Shown here piece by piece: positions 8,048 to 15,290 of a DNA stretch of 18,979 bases. Within the stretch, counting starts at the first letter, position 1; each line of letters opens with the position of its first letter. The DNA is from Rhodobacteraceae bacterium UBA6273 (lineage in GTDB: Bacteria > Pseudomonadota > Alphaproteobacteria > Rhodobacterales > Rhodobacteraceae), in contig DJUV01000172.1 in NCBI GenBank assembly GCA_002440625.1, positions 1 to 18,979 on the forward strand, in the 5' to 3' direction. The translations under genes and the position numbers were made by a program. Under the pieces are notes generated by a model. It saw nothing but the letters and a program-made list of their open reading frames with translations, had not been told where the DNA came from and ran no database searches.

Positions 8048-9519
8048 CAGCCGCCCCTCCGCGCTTCGATGCGCTCAACCATCTCCAGCGGCACCTGCTG
8101 ATCCCGAAGGCGGAGCAGGAGCCGGTCCTTCGCCTCTTGCGGCAGGGAACCGTTCCCCTCCACCAGGGCGACAAGCTCGGCGCGGTGTTCCGGCGTGAGG
8201 TCGATCATTGCCGCCTGATCTTTGGCGGCGGCCGCCGCACCGCTGTTCCGGCCATCCCTGACCGGCTTGATGAGGATACCCGCACTGAGGAATGGCGCCC
8301 GCTCGGTCACTACCTCGCGTCCGGCGAGATTGCCCACGCGCAGGATGATCTGGTTGCCTTCGCGGCGCAGGATCTCCGCCGGCGCCTCCTCGAGCCGGTT
8401 GCCATCCGCCACCAGCAGGAGCGTGCCGTTCGACCCGAGCGCCGCCGCAGGCAGCCGCGCCACGCCATGAAGCGGCGGTTCCGTCACCGAGACGGTCACG
8501 AAATCACCGGGCTTCAGCCCGTGCGCCACATTCAGCGCGGCAAAGACCAGACGCCCGCTGAGGCCAACTCCGACGGTAGCATCGACACGGGCGAGCATAC
8601 CCGTCGCCGTGATCTCTGCGCCATAGATGTCAAGCGAGGCGGTGACCGGCAGGGGCATGAGGCCGCCCTTTTCATCCGCCAGTTCCTGGAACTGCGCCGT
8701 CGAGATGCGGAAGACGACTTCGAGGTTGTCGGGGTCGATGAGTTCCCCGATCATCTCGGAATTGCTGACCAGCCCGCCGGCCACTGCGGTGACCGCCGAC
8801 AGGACGCCGCCGAATTCGGCGCGCAGTTCCGTATCGGCCAGCCGCCGTTCGGCATCGGCCAGCGCCAGTTTCTGCCGGTCGAAGGCGGTGGCCGCCTTGT
8901 CGATCCGCGCCTCGCCCTGCGCCACCGCCTGCCGGCTGTTGCCGAGGTTCTGGTTCGCGGTGGCCAGCGCAAGTTCCGCCGTCTCGATATCTGTGGCGGT
9001 GCCGAAGCCGCGGTCGCTGATGCCCTTCTGGCGGTCGAAGGCGCCACGGCGCAGCATCACCTGCTCCTCGGCCAGAAGAAGGTCGGCCCGCGCCAGTTCA
9101 AGCGACCGCGCCGCGTCGCGCCCTTCGACTTCGGCCTCGCGCAGTCCAGCCTTCGCCAGATCGAGGGCGGACTGGGCATCGGCAGGATCGGTGCGGAGCA
9201 AAAGCGCGCCCGCCGTCACCTGCCGGCCGCTTTCGAAATCGGGGGAAAGCTCGACGATTTGCCCCGCCGCCAGCGGCCTGAGCTCCAGCGTGCGCCGGCT
9301 TCTGACCTCGCCATAAGCGGTCAGGGTCGGGGCGATGCTACCGGGTGCAAGGGTCGCCACCCGGGCACTGAACGACCGCTCCTCTGCCGCGCGGCTGGGG
9401 GCTGGCGGAGCCATGCGGATGTCGATGGCAGACTTCAGCAATGCGGCAGCCACGGCGATCAGCCCGACCGTCACCGCGAACAAGAACAATCCCGTCAGAC
9501 TTCGGGTCAGAAACCGCAT
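8047..9519 (-). CDS. RND efflux periplasmic adaptor (HlyD/membrane-fusion protein family)
   Basis: A 490-residue membrane-fusion protein linking the RND permease to an outer-membrane channel. An uncleaved N-terminal anchor (about 8-28) is followed by a lipoyl half (ELRPLAAGQIVELSPDFESG), a long alpha-helical hairpin rich in Ala/Glu/Arg, the second lipoyl half (TELRAEFGGVLSAV), a beta-barrel domain (DNLEVVFRIS) and a membrane-proximal domain. The last 60-65 residues (from AAMIDLTPEHRAELV) are a charged, predicted helical extension absent from short family members. I prefer ATG at 9519, preceded by GGCGGGA; an in-frame GTG at 9531 would add four residues. It is first in a two-gene operon with the permease, with start and stop overlapping. 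No outer-membrane channel gene lies in the window. Confidence 0.9.
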   Translation of the reverse strand: MRFLTRSLTGLFLFAVTVGLIAVAAALLKSAIDIRMAPPAPSRAAEERSFSARVATLAPGSIAPTLTAYGEVRSRRTLELRPLAAGQIVELSPDFESGRQVTAGALLLRTDPADAQSALDLAKAGLREAEVEGRDAARSLELARADLLLAEEQVMLRRGAFDRQKGISDRGFGTATDIETAELALATANQNLGNSRQAVAQGEARIDKAATAFDRQKLALADAERRLADTELRAEFGGVLSAVTAVAGGLVSNSEMIGELIDPDNLEVVFRISTAQFQELADEKGGLMPLPVTASLDIYGAEITATGMLARVDATVGVGLSGRLVFAALNVAHGLKPGDFVTVSVTEPPLHGVARLPAAALGSNGTLLLVADGNRLEEAPAEILRREGNQIILRVGNLAGREVVTERAPFLSAGILIKPVRDGRNSGAAAAAKDQAAMIDLTPEHRAELVALVEGNGSLPQEAKDRLLLRLRDQQVPLEMVERIEARRGG

Positions 9520-9547
9520 ATTTCCCGCCACTTATGGCCGCGTGGAT

Positions 9548-9575
9548 GGTATATCGGACGGCCTCCCGGGTCCAA
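9548..9575 (-). promoter_or_regulatory. Putative promoter of the RND efflux operon
   Basis: On the minus strand TTGGAC (complement of 9570-9575), a 16-bp spacer, and TATACC (complement of 9548-9553) lie 29 bp upstream of the adaptor start, inside the 141-bp gap 9520-9660. The -10 resembles TATAAT at four positions. No clear palindromic operator for a TetR- or MarR-type regulator was seen, and no regulator gene is adjacent. Confidence 0.35.
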
Positions 9576-9660
9576 GCCTTTCCCGTCACACGCGCGAAGC
9601 TGTTACTTCCCTCGCAACGGTGCTGTCCAGGCAGCGGTATTCGTGCCGGGGTCCGGCCCT

Positions 9661-10308
9661 TCAGGGCACCTTCGTTCCTTTGGCCGCCATCAGCGGGTTG
9701 GGCCTCGGCGGCGCGATGCGGGTCAGGCGGTTTTCGTCCGTATGGCGGAAGGGTTCCGGCACGCCCTTGATGGCAAGGATCGTGGTTTCGGAATAGCTCC
9801 AGGTCCCGTCGCTGCTCACCGTGACCGTCATGGAGACCGCATCGGTGCGGAAGTTCTCTTCAAGGAACGGGCCGGAGCAGATGCCGTTTGTGGTCGAACC
9901 GCGCGCCGCCGTGACGGTGAAACTGCGGTCGGTTGCGGCCGCCCGTCCCGTCGCCATCGCGATCTGCGCGCGTGGAATGGCAAGCGAATAGAAGAGGTCG
10001 CCCGTCGCCGGCTCCCATAGCCAGTAGCCGACCTGATCGTGATAGGTCTCGGCCTCGCCCGGCTTCACGATATGGGTGTGATACCGGAGGCCGTAGAGTA
10101 GCTGCGGCCCGTTGGTCTGCGGGTCGATGGGCTGCAGGTCGATCGTCTCGACAAAGACCTGGGCCTCCGCTCCATCCTCGGTCGGCTTGGTGTCACCGCC
10201 CTTGCGCCCGGTCCATGTCCCGGCCAATGGCGCGAGGGGGCCGAGATTGGCGAGCGTATCGGGGTCTGGATCAGGTTCGGCGAAAAGACCGGCAGGAAAC
10301 TTGCTCAT
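9661..10308 (-). CDS. Heme-binding beta-barrel (nitrobindin/FABP-like) protein
   Basis: A 215-residue cytosolic protein of the heme-binding beta-barrel domain family (formerly DUF1794, related to nitrobindin/THAP4). Visible family marks: LAPLAGTWTG near the N-terminus, LYGLRYHTHI, VGYWLWEPATGDL, FSLAIPRAQ-type strand, NGICSGPFLEENF, and the C-terminal IKGVPEPFRHTDENRL; the histidine in FRHTDEN is the expected heme ligand by analogy with nitrobindin. The usual GxWxGxG loop is degenerate (GTWTGRKGG). No signal peptide. ATG at 10308 has AAAGGAG 5 nt upstream, which rules out the six-residue longer reading. It lies 37 bp downstream of moaB on the same strand and could be read from the same transcript. 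A role in NO, peroxynitrite or heme handling is an inference from the family. Confidence 0.87.
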   Translation of the reverse strand: MSKFPAGLFAEPDPDPDTLANLGPLAPLAGTWTGRKGGDTKPTEDGAEAQVFVETIDLQPIDPQTNGPQLLYGLRYHTHIVKPGEAETYHDQVGYWLWEPATGDLFYSLAIPRAQIAMATGRAAATDRSFTVTAARGSTTNGICSGPFLEENFRTDAVSMTVTVSSDGTWSYSETTILAIKGVPEPFRHTDENRLTRIAPPRPNPLMAAKGTKVP

Positions 10309-10345
10309 TGAAACTCCTTTCCGCAAATGAAGCCGACTTACCGCG

Positions 10346-10888
10346 CTATTTCCGCCTCAGATGCTCATCAAGACGCGGCATGATTTCCACGAAATTGCAG
10401 GGCCGGTGGCGAAAATCGAGCTGCCACCGCAGGATCTCGTCCCAGGCGTCGCGGCAGGCGCCGGGGCTGCCGGGCAGCGCGAAAAGATAGGTGCCGCCCG
10501 CCACGCCCCCCGTGGCGCGGCTTTGGACCGCGCTGGTGCCGATCTTCTGCATCGAGACGATGGTGAAGACCGTGGCGAAGGCCTCGATCTCCTTCTCATA
10601 GACATCGCGATGCGCCTCGACCGTCACATCGCGGCCAGTGAGGCCGGTGCCGCCGGTGGAGATGATGACGTCGATGCCCGGATCGGCGATCCAAGCCCGA
10701 AGCTGATCGGCAATCCCGGCCCGGTCGTCGCGCAGAATCTTGCGATCAGCGAGAAGATGCCCCGCCCCTGTCAGCCGCTCGGCCAGCGTGTCGCCGGATT
10801 TGTCTTCGGCGAGCGAGCGCGTATCCGATACCGTGAGGACGGCGATGCGGCAGGGAATGAAGTCTTTCGTCTCGTCGATGCGGCTCAT
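10346..10888 (-). CDS. moaB: Molybdenum cofactor biosynthesis protein B (MoaB/MogA family)
   Basis: A 180-residue protein of the MoaB/MogA fold, which binds molybdopterin and in MogA-type members adenylylates it before molybdate insertion. Evidence: the N-terminal [12 protein letters not shown], then [17 protein letters not shown] (residues 73-89, the molybdopterin-binding loop with D87), [22 protein letters not shown] (123-144) and full family length. ATG at 10888 has GGAG 5 nt upstream. Its start is 10 bp downstream of the metallophosphoesterase stop, so it is probably the third gene of an operon headed by the uracil-DNA glycosylase. No other molybdenum cofactor gene is in the window. Whether it acts as MoaB or MogA cannot be told from sequence alone. 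Confidence 0.93.
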   Translation of the reverse strand: MSRIDETKDFIPCRIAVLTVSDTRSLAEDKSGDTLAERLTGAGHLLADRKILRDDRAGIADQLRAWIADPGIDVIISTGGTGLTGRDVTVEAHRDVYEKEIEAFATVFTIVSMQKIGTSAVQSRATGGVAGGTYLFALPGSPGACRDAWDEILRWQLDFRHRPCNFVEIMPRLDEHLRRK

Positions 10889-10898
10889 GCGGGCTCCG

Positions 10899-11489
10899 TC
10901 AAATCTCGATCCAGGTCACGCCGGGACCAAGGTTCATCACCTCGGTCTTCACGATCCGGCCACGCGCATCCCAATCGTCGTGGATATGGCCGCAAAGGAG
11001 GTACTGTGGCGTCAACCGCCGCGCTGCCGCCAGAACCGCCTCGGACCCGATCGGGCCAAGCTGGGCATGGCGGTCACAGACGCCTTTCGGCGGCGAATGC
11101 GACACGAGGATCTCTGCGCCGTCGATCGCCGCAAGCAACTGCCCCGCTTCCGCCTCGGTCAGATCGAACGATCCCCACGTTAGGTGTGGCAAGGGCGGCA
11201 CCGACCCGCCAAGGCCGGCAATACGGATGCCGCCCACGTCAAGCGTCTCACCATGCAGGACGGGCACGCTTGTTGCGCCTCGCAACTCATCCACCGTTTC
11301 GTTGTTCCCGGCCACGAAGACGGCCTTTGCGGCAACCGGCGCGAAAGCCGCCATGAACGGCGCAAGCCCCGCCCGCCGCGACGCGAAATCGCCCGCGCCG
11401 ATCACCAGATCGGCCGCGTCCGCAGCCGCAAGGATGGCGTCGCGCACCGCCACGTCCAGATGCAGGTCGGAGAAGGCGAGAACCCTCAT
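10899..11489 (-). CDS. Calcineurin-like metallophosphoesterase
   Basis: A 196-residue phosphoesterase with the complete two-metal motif series: SDLH (D8, H10), GAGD (D34), GNNE (61-64, in place of the commoner GNHE/GNHD), VSHSPP (H131) and CGHIH (H168, H170). The size fits small single-domain bacterial phosphodiesterase/phosphatase members; the substrate is unknown. The ATG at 11489 overlaps the stop of the upstream uracil-DNA glycosylase gene by four bases (ATGA), the mark of translational coupling. Longer upstream readings to 11612 only translate the glycosylase gene in another frame. It is followed 10 bp later by moaB. Confidence 0.9.
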   Translation of the reverse strand: MRVLAFSDLHLDVAVRDAILAAADAADLVIGAGDFASRRAGLAPFMAAFAPVAAKAVFVAGNNETVDELRGATSVPVLHGETLDVGGIRIAGLGGSVPPLPHLTWGSFDLTEAEAGQLLAAIDGAEILVSHSPPKGVCDRHAQLGPIGSEAVLAAARRLTPQYLLCGHIHDDWDARGRIVKTEVMNLGPGVTWIEI

Positions 11490-12262
11490 CCCCTCAACCT
11501 CGCCCTCACCTCCAGAAGATCCGCCCAGGCCTCCCGCTTCGCCGCCGGATTGCGGAGAAGATAGGCCGGATGCGTCATCGGCATGGCGGGCTTGCCGAAA
11601 GCCTCCGTCCACTGACCGCGCAACCGCAGGATGCCGCGTTTGCCGAGAGCCGCCGCGCAGGAGATATTGCCCATCAGGACGATCACATCCGGGTTCACCA
11701 GTTCGATATGCCGTGCCACGAAGGGCAGCATCATCGCAATCTCAGCCGGTTCCGGGTCGCGGTTCTGCGGCGGGCGCCAGGGCATGACATTGGTGATGTA
11801 GACCGCCTCATCGGCGTGATGGGCAGTCCGCGACAGGCCGATGGCCGCGAACATCCGGTCGAGAAGCTGCCCAGCCCGGCCGACAAAGGGCCGCCCCTCG
11901 ATATCCTCCTCGCGCCCTGGCGCCTCGCCGAGGATAAGTAGCCGCGCCTCGGGGTTGCCGTCGGCGAAGACGAAGTTCCGCGCACCCTGCTTCAGGTCGC
12001 AATGCTCATAGGCCGACTGTGCGGCCGCCAACGCCTCAAGGCTCGCGGCCCCCTGCGCCGCAGCCTTCGCCACCCCGACCGGATCGGCCTCGGCCTGAAC
12101 TACCGGCGCCGCAACCACGGCAGCAGGTTTCGGCGCCTCGGCAGGCGCTTCATAGCGGTTCACCGGCTCGTCGCCGATGGCCTCGTCCGCGCCAAGCTCC
12201 ATCTGCCAGGCGAGAAGCGCCTGCGCGGTGTGGAAGTCCAGGGGATCGGCGGATGAGTTCAT
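11486..12262 (-). CDS. Uracil-DNA glycosylase, family 4-like, without Fe-S cluster cysteines
   Basis: A 258-residue DNA repair enzyme that removes uracil from DNA. Motifs of the family 4/5 superfamily are complete: GEAPGREEDIEGRPF (112-126, motif A), GRAGQLLDRM, TNVMPWRPPQNRDP (157-170), and HPAYLLRNP (231-239, motif B). Family 4 enzymes hold a 4Fe-4S cluster with four cysteines, one of them normally in the stretch aligned with MPWRPP. Here only two cysteines exist (C88 in YEHCDLK and C202 in NISCAAA), so the cluster must be absent, as in the described Bradyrhizobium BdiUNG-type enzymes. The first about 80 residues are Ala/Pro/Glu-rich and probably disordered. The start at 12262 has no strong ribosome binding site. 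It heads the operon with the phosphoesterase and moaB, and is divergent from the radical SAM gene. Confidence 0.9.
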   Translation of the reverse strand: MNSSADPLDFHTAQALLAWQMELGADEAIGDEPVNRYEAPAEAPKPAAVVAAPVVQAEADPVGVAKAAAQGAASLEALAAAQSAYEHCDLKQGARNFVFADGNPEARLLILGEAPGREEDIEGRPFVGRAGQLLDRMFAAIGLSRTAHHADEAVYITNVMPWRPPQNRDPEPAEIAMMLPFVARHIELVNPDVIVLMGNISCAAALGKRGILRLRGQWTEAFGKPAMPMTHPAYLLRNPAAKREAWADLLEVRARLRG

Positions 12263-12347
12263 GGCGACCCAAGACTAGGGTGCCGCCCGGCGGAGGTAAA
12301 GCCGAGGCTTGCATCGGCGGGCGATCCCGGGGAAAAGCCCTGCCGCC

Positions 12348-13397
12348 ATGACCCATGCTCGCAGCCCTTCCCGCGCCATCACCTCCGTCGCCGATCTTGT
12401 CGCCGAAGGGCTGGCAGCGCCCGCCGATGCGCCGGCGCTGGAAGAGGTCGGCAAGGCCTTCCGCATCCGCCTGTCGCCCGCCATGCGCGCCGCAACCCTG
12501 GCCCCCGGCGATCCCGTTGCGCGCCAGTTCGTCCCCGACGCCCGGGAACTCACAATCCGTCCCGAAGAACTTGCCGACCCGATCGGCGACGACACCCACC
12601 TCGCCGCCCCCGGCCTCACCCACCGCTACCCCGACCGGGTGATCCTCGCCGTCACCAAATCCTGCGAGGTCTATTGCCGCTTCTGCTTCCGCCGGGAGAC
12701 GGTCGGCGAAACCGGACCGCTCTCCGAACCGGACCTCGCCCAGGCGCTCGCCTACATCGCCAAGACTCCGGCGATCCGCGAGGTGATCCTGACCGGCGGC
12801 GACCCCTTGAGCCTTTCGCCCCGGCGGATCGAAGCGATCCTCACCCGCCTCGCCGCCATCCCCACGGTGGAAACCGTCCGCATCCACAGCCGCGTCCCAG
12901 TCGTCGCCCCCGACCGCATCGACGCGGCCATGACAAAGGCGCTAACCGCCCATCCCTGCCTCTGGCTCGTCCTCCATACCAACCACGCGCAGGAACTGAC
13001 GGATGCGGCCCGCGCCGCTCTCGCCCGGCTGACGGCGGCAGGCATTCCCCTGCTGTCCCAAACCGTGCTCCTGAAAGACGTCAATGACAGCGCCGAAACG
13101 CTAGCCGACCTCTTCCGTGCGCTGATCCGCCTCAAGGTCAAACCCTACTACCTCCACCACTGCGACCTCGCCCCCGGCACTTCGCATTTCCGCACCACGA
13201 TTGCCGAGGGCCAGAAGATCATGGCCGCGCTCCGGGGCTGCATCTCCGGCACCTGCCTGCCCGCTTACGTCCTCGATATCCCCGGCGGCTTCGGCAAGGT
13301 GCCCCTGACCTCCGACTACCTGACCGAGATCACCCCCGGCCGTTACCTTGTGCGCGACCCGCAAGGAAGCCACCACGACTACGCCGACCCGGCATGA
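12348..13397 (+). CDS. Lysine 2,3-aminomutase-like radical SAM/PLP enzyme
   Basis: A 349-residue member of the KamA/EpmB family, enzymes that use S-adenosylmethionine and PLP to move an amino group on lysine (free lysine in KamA, a lysine of EF-P in EpmB). The radical SAM cluster motif is C106-x3-C110-x2-C113 (CEVYCRFC), followed by the SAM-binding TGGDPL (149-154). PLP lysine K317 in GGFGKVPL and the aspartates D273 (HHCDLAPG) and D310 (VLDIPGG), which line up with lysine-binding residues of clostridial KamA, are present. The chain is shorter than KamA (about 416) and close to EpmB (about 340). The start is ATG at 12348; the frame is open to 12309 but family similarity begins later. No efp or epmA gene is near, so the substrate is open. 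Confidence 0.85.
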   Translation: MTHARSPSRAITSVADLVAEGLAAPADAPALEEVGKAFRIRLSPAMRAATLAPGDPVARQFVPDARELTIRPEELADPIGDDTHLAAPGLTHRYPDRVILAVTKSCEVYCRFCFRRETVGETGPLSEPDLAQALAYIAKTPAIREVILTGGDPLSLSPRRIEAILTRLAAIPTVETVRIHSRVPVVAPDRIDAAMTKALTAHPCLWLVLHTNHAQELTDAARAALARLTAAGIPLLSQTVLLKDVNDSAETLADLFRALIRLKVKPYYLHHCDLAPGTSHFRTTIAEGQKIMAALRGCISGTCLPAYVLDIPGGFGKVPLTSDYLTEITPGRYLVRDPQGSHHDYADPA

Positions 13398-13401
13398 GCC
13401 G

Positions 13402-13430
13402 TTGCCCCACGCCCCGGCATTTGCCATAAC
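13402..13430 (+). promoter_or_regulatory. Putative promoter of pyrB
   Basis: TTGCCC (13402-13407), a 17-bp spacer and CATAAC (13425-13430) lie in the 60-bp gap before pyrB; each hexamer matches the sigma-70 consensus at four of six positions. Predicted transcription start near 13437 leaves only about 20 nt of leader, too short for a pyrimidine attenuator of the classical kind. Confidence 0.4.
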
Positions 13431-13457
13431 GCGGGCGAACCGGACCCGGAGGCCAGA

Positions 13458-14420
13458 ATGACATTCCGTGCGCGCCATCTCCTCGGCATCGAACACCTTG
13501 CCCCGGATGAGATCCGCACCGTCCTCGACCTGGCCGAAAGCTATGTCGAGCTGAACCAGCGCACGGTGAAGCGGTCGGATGCGCTGGCCGGCATGACCCA
13601 GATCAACATGTTCTTCGAGAACTCGACGCGGACGCAGGCCTCGTTCGAGCTTGCCGGCAAGAGGCTTGGCGCCGATGTAATGAACATGTCCGTCGCGCAT
13701 TCCAGCGTGAAGAAGGGCGAGACGCTGATCGACACGGCGCTGACGCTGAACGCCATGCACCCCGATCTTCTCGTCGTCCGCCACCCGGCCTCGGGCGCCG
13801 TCGATCTTCTGGCGCAGAAGGTCAACTGCGCGGTGCTGAATGCCGGCGACGGGCGGCATGAACACCCGACGCAGGCGCTGCTTGATGCCCTGACGATCCG
13901 CCGCGCCAAGGGCCGCATCCAGCGGCTGACGGTGGCGATCTGCGGCGACATTGCCCATTCCCGCGTGGCCCGGTCGAACCTGATCCTCCTCGGCAAGATG
14001 GAAAACCGCATCCGCCTGATCGGGCCGCCGACGCTGATGCCCTCGGGCGTCGCCGACCTTGGGTGCGAGGTCTATGACGACATGCGGGAGGGGTTGCTCG
14101 ATGCCGACGTGGTGATGATGCTCAGGCTTCAGAAGGAACGGATGGACGGCGGCTTCATCCCGTCAGAGCGGGAATATTACCACCGCTTCGGGCTGGACGC
14201 CGAAAAGCTCGGGTTCGCGAAAGAGGACGCCATCGTCATGCACCCCGGCCCGATGAACCGGGGGGTGGAGATCGATGGCGAACTTGCCGACGACATCAAC
14301 CGCAGTGTCATTCAGGATCAGGTGGAGATGGGGGTCGCGGTCAGGATGGCCTGCATGGACCTATTGGCGCGAAACCTTAGGGCCGAGCGGGGGCGGCAGG
14401 CGGCGGGTGTGATGGTGTGA
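13458..14420 (+). CDS. pyrB: Aspartate carbamoyltransferase catalytic chain
   Basis: PyrB joins carbamoyl phosphate and aspartate in the first committed step of pyrimidine synthesis. The 320-residue chain carries the carbamoyl-phosphate loop FENSTRTQ (53-60), the SSVKKGET loop (82-89), HPTQALLD (136-143), and HPGPMNRG (262-269), with full family length. ATG at 13458 has GGAGG (13448-13452) 5 nt upstream. The regulatory chain PyrI is not present. A pyrC-like gene lies 2 kb downstream on the same strand, lacks the dihydroorotase metal ligands, and may form the structural partner of this enzyme as in Pseudomonas-type class A transcarbamoylases; that pairing is inference. Confidence 0.96.
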   Translation: MTFRARHLLGIEHLAPDEIRTVLDLAESYVELNQRTVKRSDALAGMTQINMFFENSTRTQASFELAGKRLGADVMNMSVAHSSVKKGETLIDTALTLNAMHPDLLVVRHPASGAVDLLAQKVNCAVLNAGDGRHEHPTQALLDALTIRRAKGRIQRLTVAICGDIAHSRVARSNLILLGKMENRIRLIGPPTLMPSGVADLGCEVYDDMREGLLDADVVMMLRLQKERMDGGFIPSEREYYHRFGLDAEKLGFAKEDAIVMHPGPMNRGVEIDGELADDINRSVIQDQVEMGVAVRMACMDLLARNLRAERGRQAAGVMV

Positions 14421-14490
14421 GCGAACTGGCCAATCTCCGACTCGCGCCCAATGTGAGGAAGTCTGCCTGAGCGCCCGATACCCTGACCAC

Positions 14491-15066
14491 ATGCTTGGCG
14501 TCCTGAACGACGGTGAACAAATCCTCTTGTTGCTGCCTGAGCCGGAACGAGACACCCGCCGCGGGATGCTGCTGGCCTATGTTCCGATGTTCGCTGTTCT
14601 GGCCCCCGCCATATTGCTGGCTTCAACAGAGGGGCCACGCCGGAGCGCCGGGGACATTCTTGGCGTGTGGGGCAGTATCGCTCTCATGATCTATCTCTTC
14701 ATCCACTGGATTCGGGCCTGCCGGACGGGCTACGCCGTCACATCCGAACGAGTGCTGCGCTTCATCTCGGATCGCATGGCGGACGAAGTACGGTTTGCAG
14801 AGTGCCACAGGCCCTTCCTGTTCGACTCTCAGCAAAGCCCCTCTTTGATCCTTCGCTGGCTCGCCAGATTCATGGCTCTTCGGCCCATGGTCCGGATAGC
14901 GCGAAAGGTGCCGCTCCCCCTGACATTCGCCCGCTTCGTCATCGGGAACGACCTTGTAGGAATGCGGATCGGCGGACCGGGACGTGATCTGCCTACTCCG
15001 GAGATTCTGGAAATCGCGACCCGCGCATGGGATGGTCGCCAATCCCTACCTTCACCTCCCGGCTGA
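14491..15066 (+). CDS. Hypothetical two-helix membrane protein with bacterial PH-like tail
   Basis: A 191-residue protein that I cannot assign to a named gene. It has a short polar N-terminus containing DGEQIL, two hydrophobic segments (about 27-45, LLAYVPMFAVLAPAILLAS, and about 57-74, LGVWGSIALMIYLFIHWI), then a cytosolic part starting RTGYAVTSERVLRFISD. The YAVTSERVL pattern right after a second helix is typical of bacterial PH-like (DUF304/bPH2-type) membrane proteins. The ATG at 14491 has no clear ribosome binding site; the frame stays open upstream with no better start. It is 70 bp downstream of pyrB. The same layout is echoed by the decayed fragment at 16089-16355. Confidence 0.6.
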   Translation: MLGVLNDGEQILLLLPEPERDTRRGMLLAYVPMFAVLAPAILLASTEGPRRSAGDILGVWGSIALMIYLFIHWIRACRTGYAVTSERVLRFISDRMADEVRFAECHRPFLFDSQQSPSLILRWLARFMALRPMVRIARKVPLPLTFARFVIGNDLVGMRIGGPGRDLPTPEILEIATRAWDGRQSLPSPPG

Positions 15067-15290
15067 TCGACCCCGAAACCTGCCGGAAAACCTCCGCGCC
15101 TGCGCCCCCAAAAACTACCGAATCCTAATCGCAACCCGTTGAAACCAATGAAACCTTCCCTGCAGGGACCGCTACGCCCCCCTGCGGCCGGATCGCGCCC
15201 TTCCCCTGCGGCGTTTTGCAGCCTTCTGCCGTCAGCCAGCACAGAATAGGGTTGAAAATACAAATTTAGTTTCAACTATGGAGGGCGTCG
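15067..15290 (+). promoter_or_regulatory. Intergenic leader of the outer-membrane protein gene
   Basis: A 224-bp gap. Its last 40 bp are strikingly AT-rich compared with the rest of the window and contain an inverted repeat (listed separately) plus a strong ribosome binding site GGAGGG (15280-15285) 5 nt before the ATG. GTTGAAA occurs in direct orientation at 15138 and 15251 and inverted at 15270. No hexamer pair stands out as a promoter. Confidence 0.4.
15251..15276. repeat. Inverted repeat GTTGAAA-N12-TTTCAAC upstream of the barrel gene
   Basis: GTTGAAA (15251-15257) and TTTCAAC (15270-15276) are perfect 7-bp arms separated by 12 AT-rich bases, ending 4 bp before the GGAGGG ribosome binding site. 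A further direct copy, GTTGAAACC, lies at 15138-15146. It could be a protein binding site or an mRNA stem-loop affecting translation. No known operator was recognised. Confidence 0.45.

Noticed and set aside
4209..9519. Possible regulator or outer-membrane channel gene for the efflux operon
   Set aside because: No TetR/MarR-type helix-turn-helix protein or TolC-type channel is encoded on either strand near the pair.
8137..10020. 627-codon open frame on the + strand
   Set aside because: It runs antisense across the adaptor, the intergenic gap and the heme-binding gene, has low-complexity Arg/His/Gly content and no domain.
12150..13958. Minus-strand open frames opposite the radical SAM gene and pyrB (12150-12887, 13101-13958)
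   Set aside because: They are antisense to genes with complete catalytic motifs and have no ribosome binding site or domain of their own.
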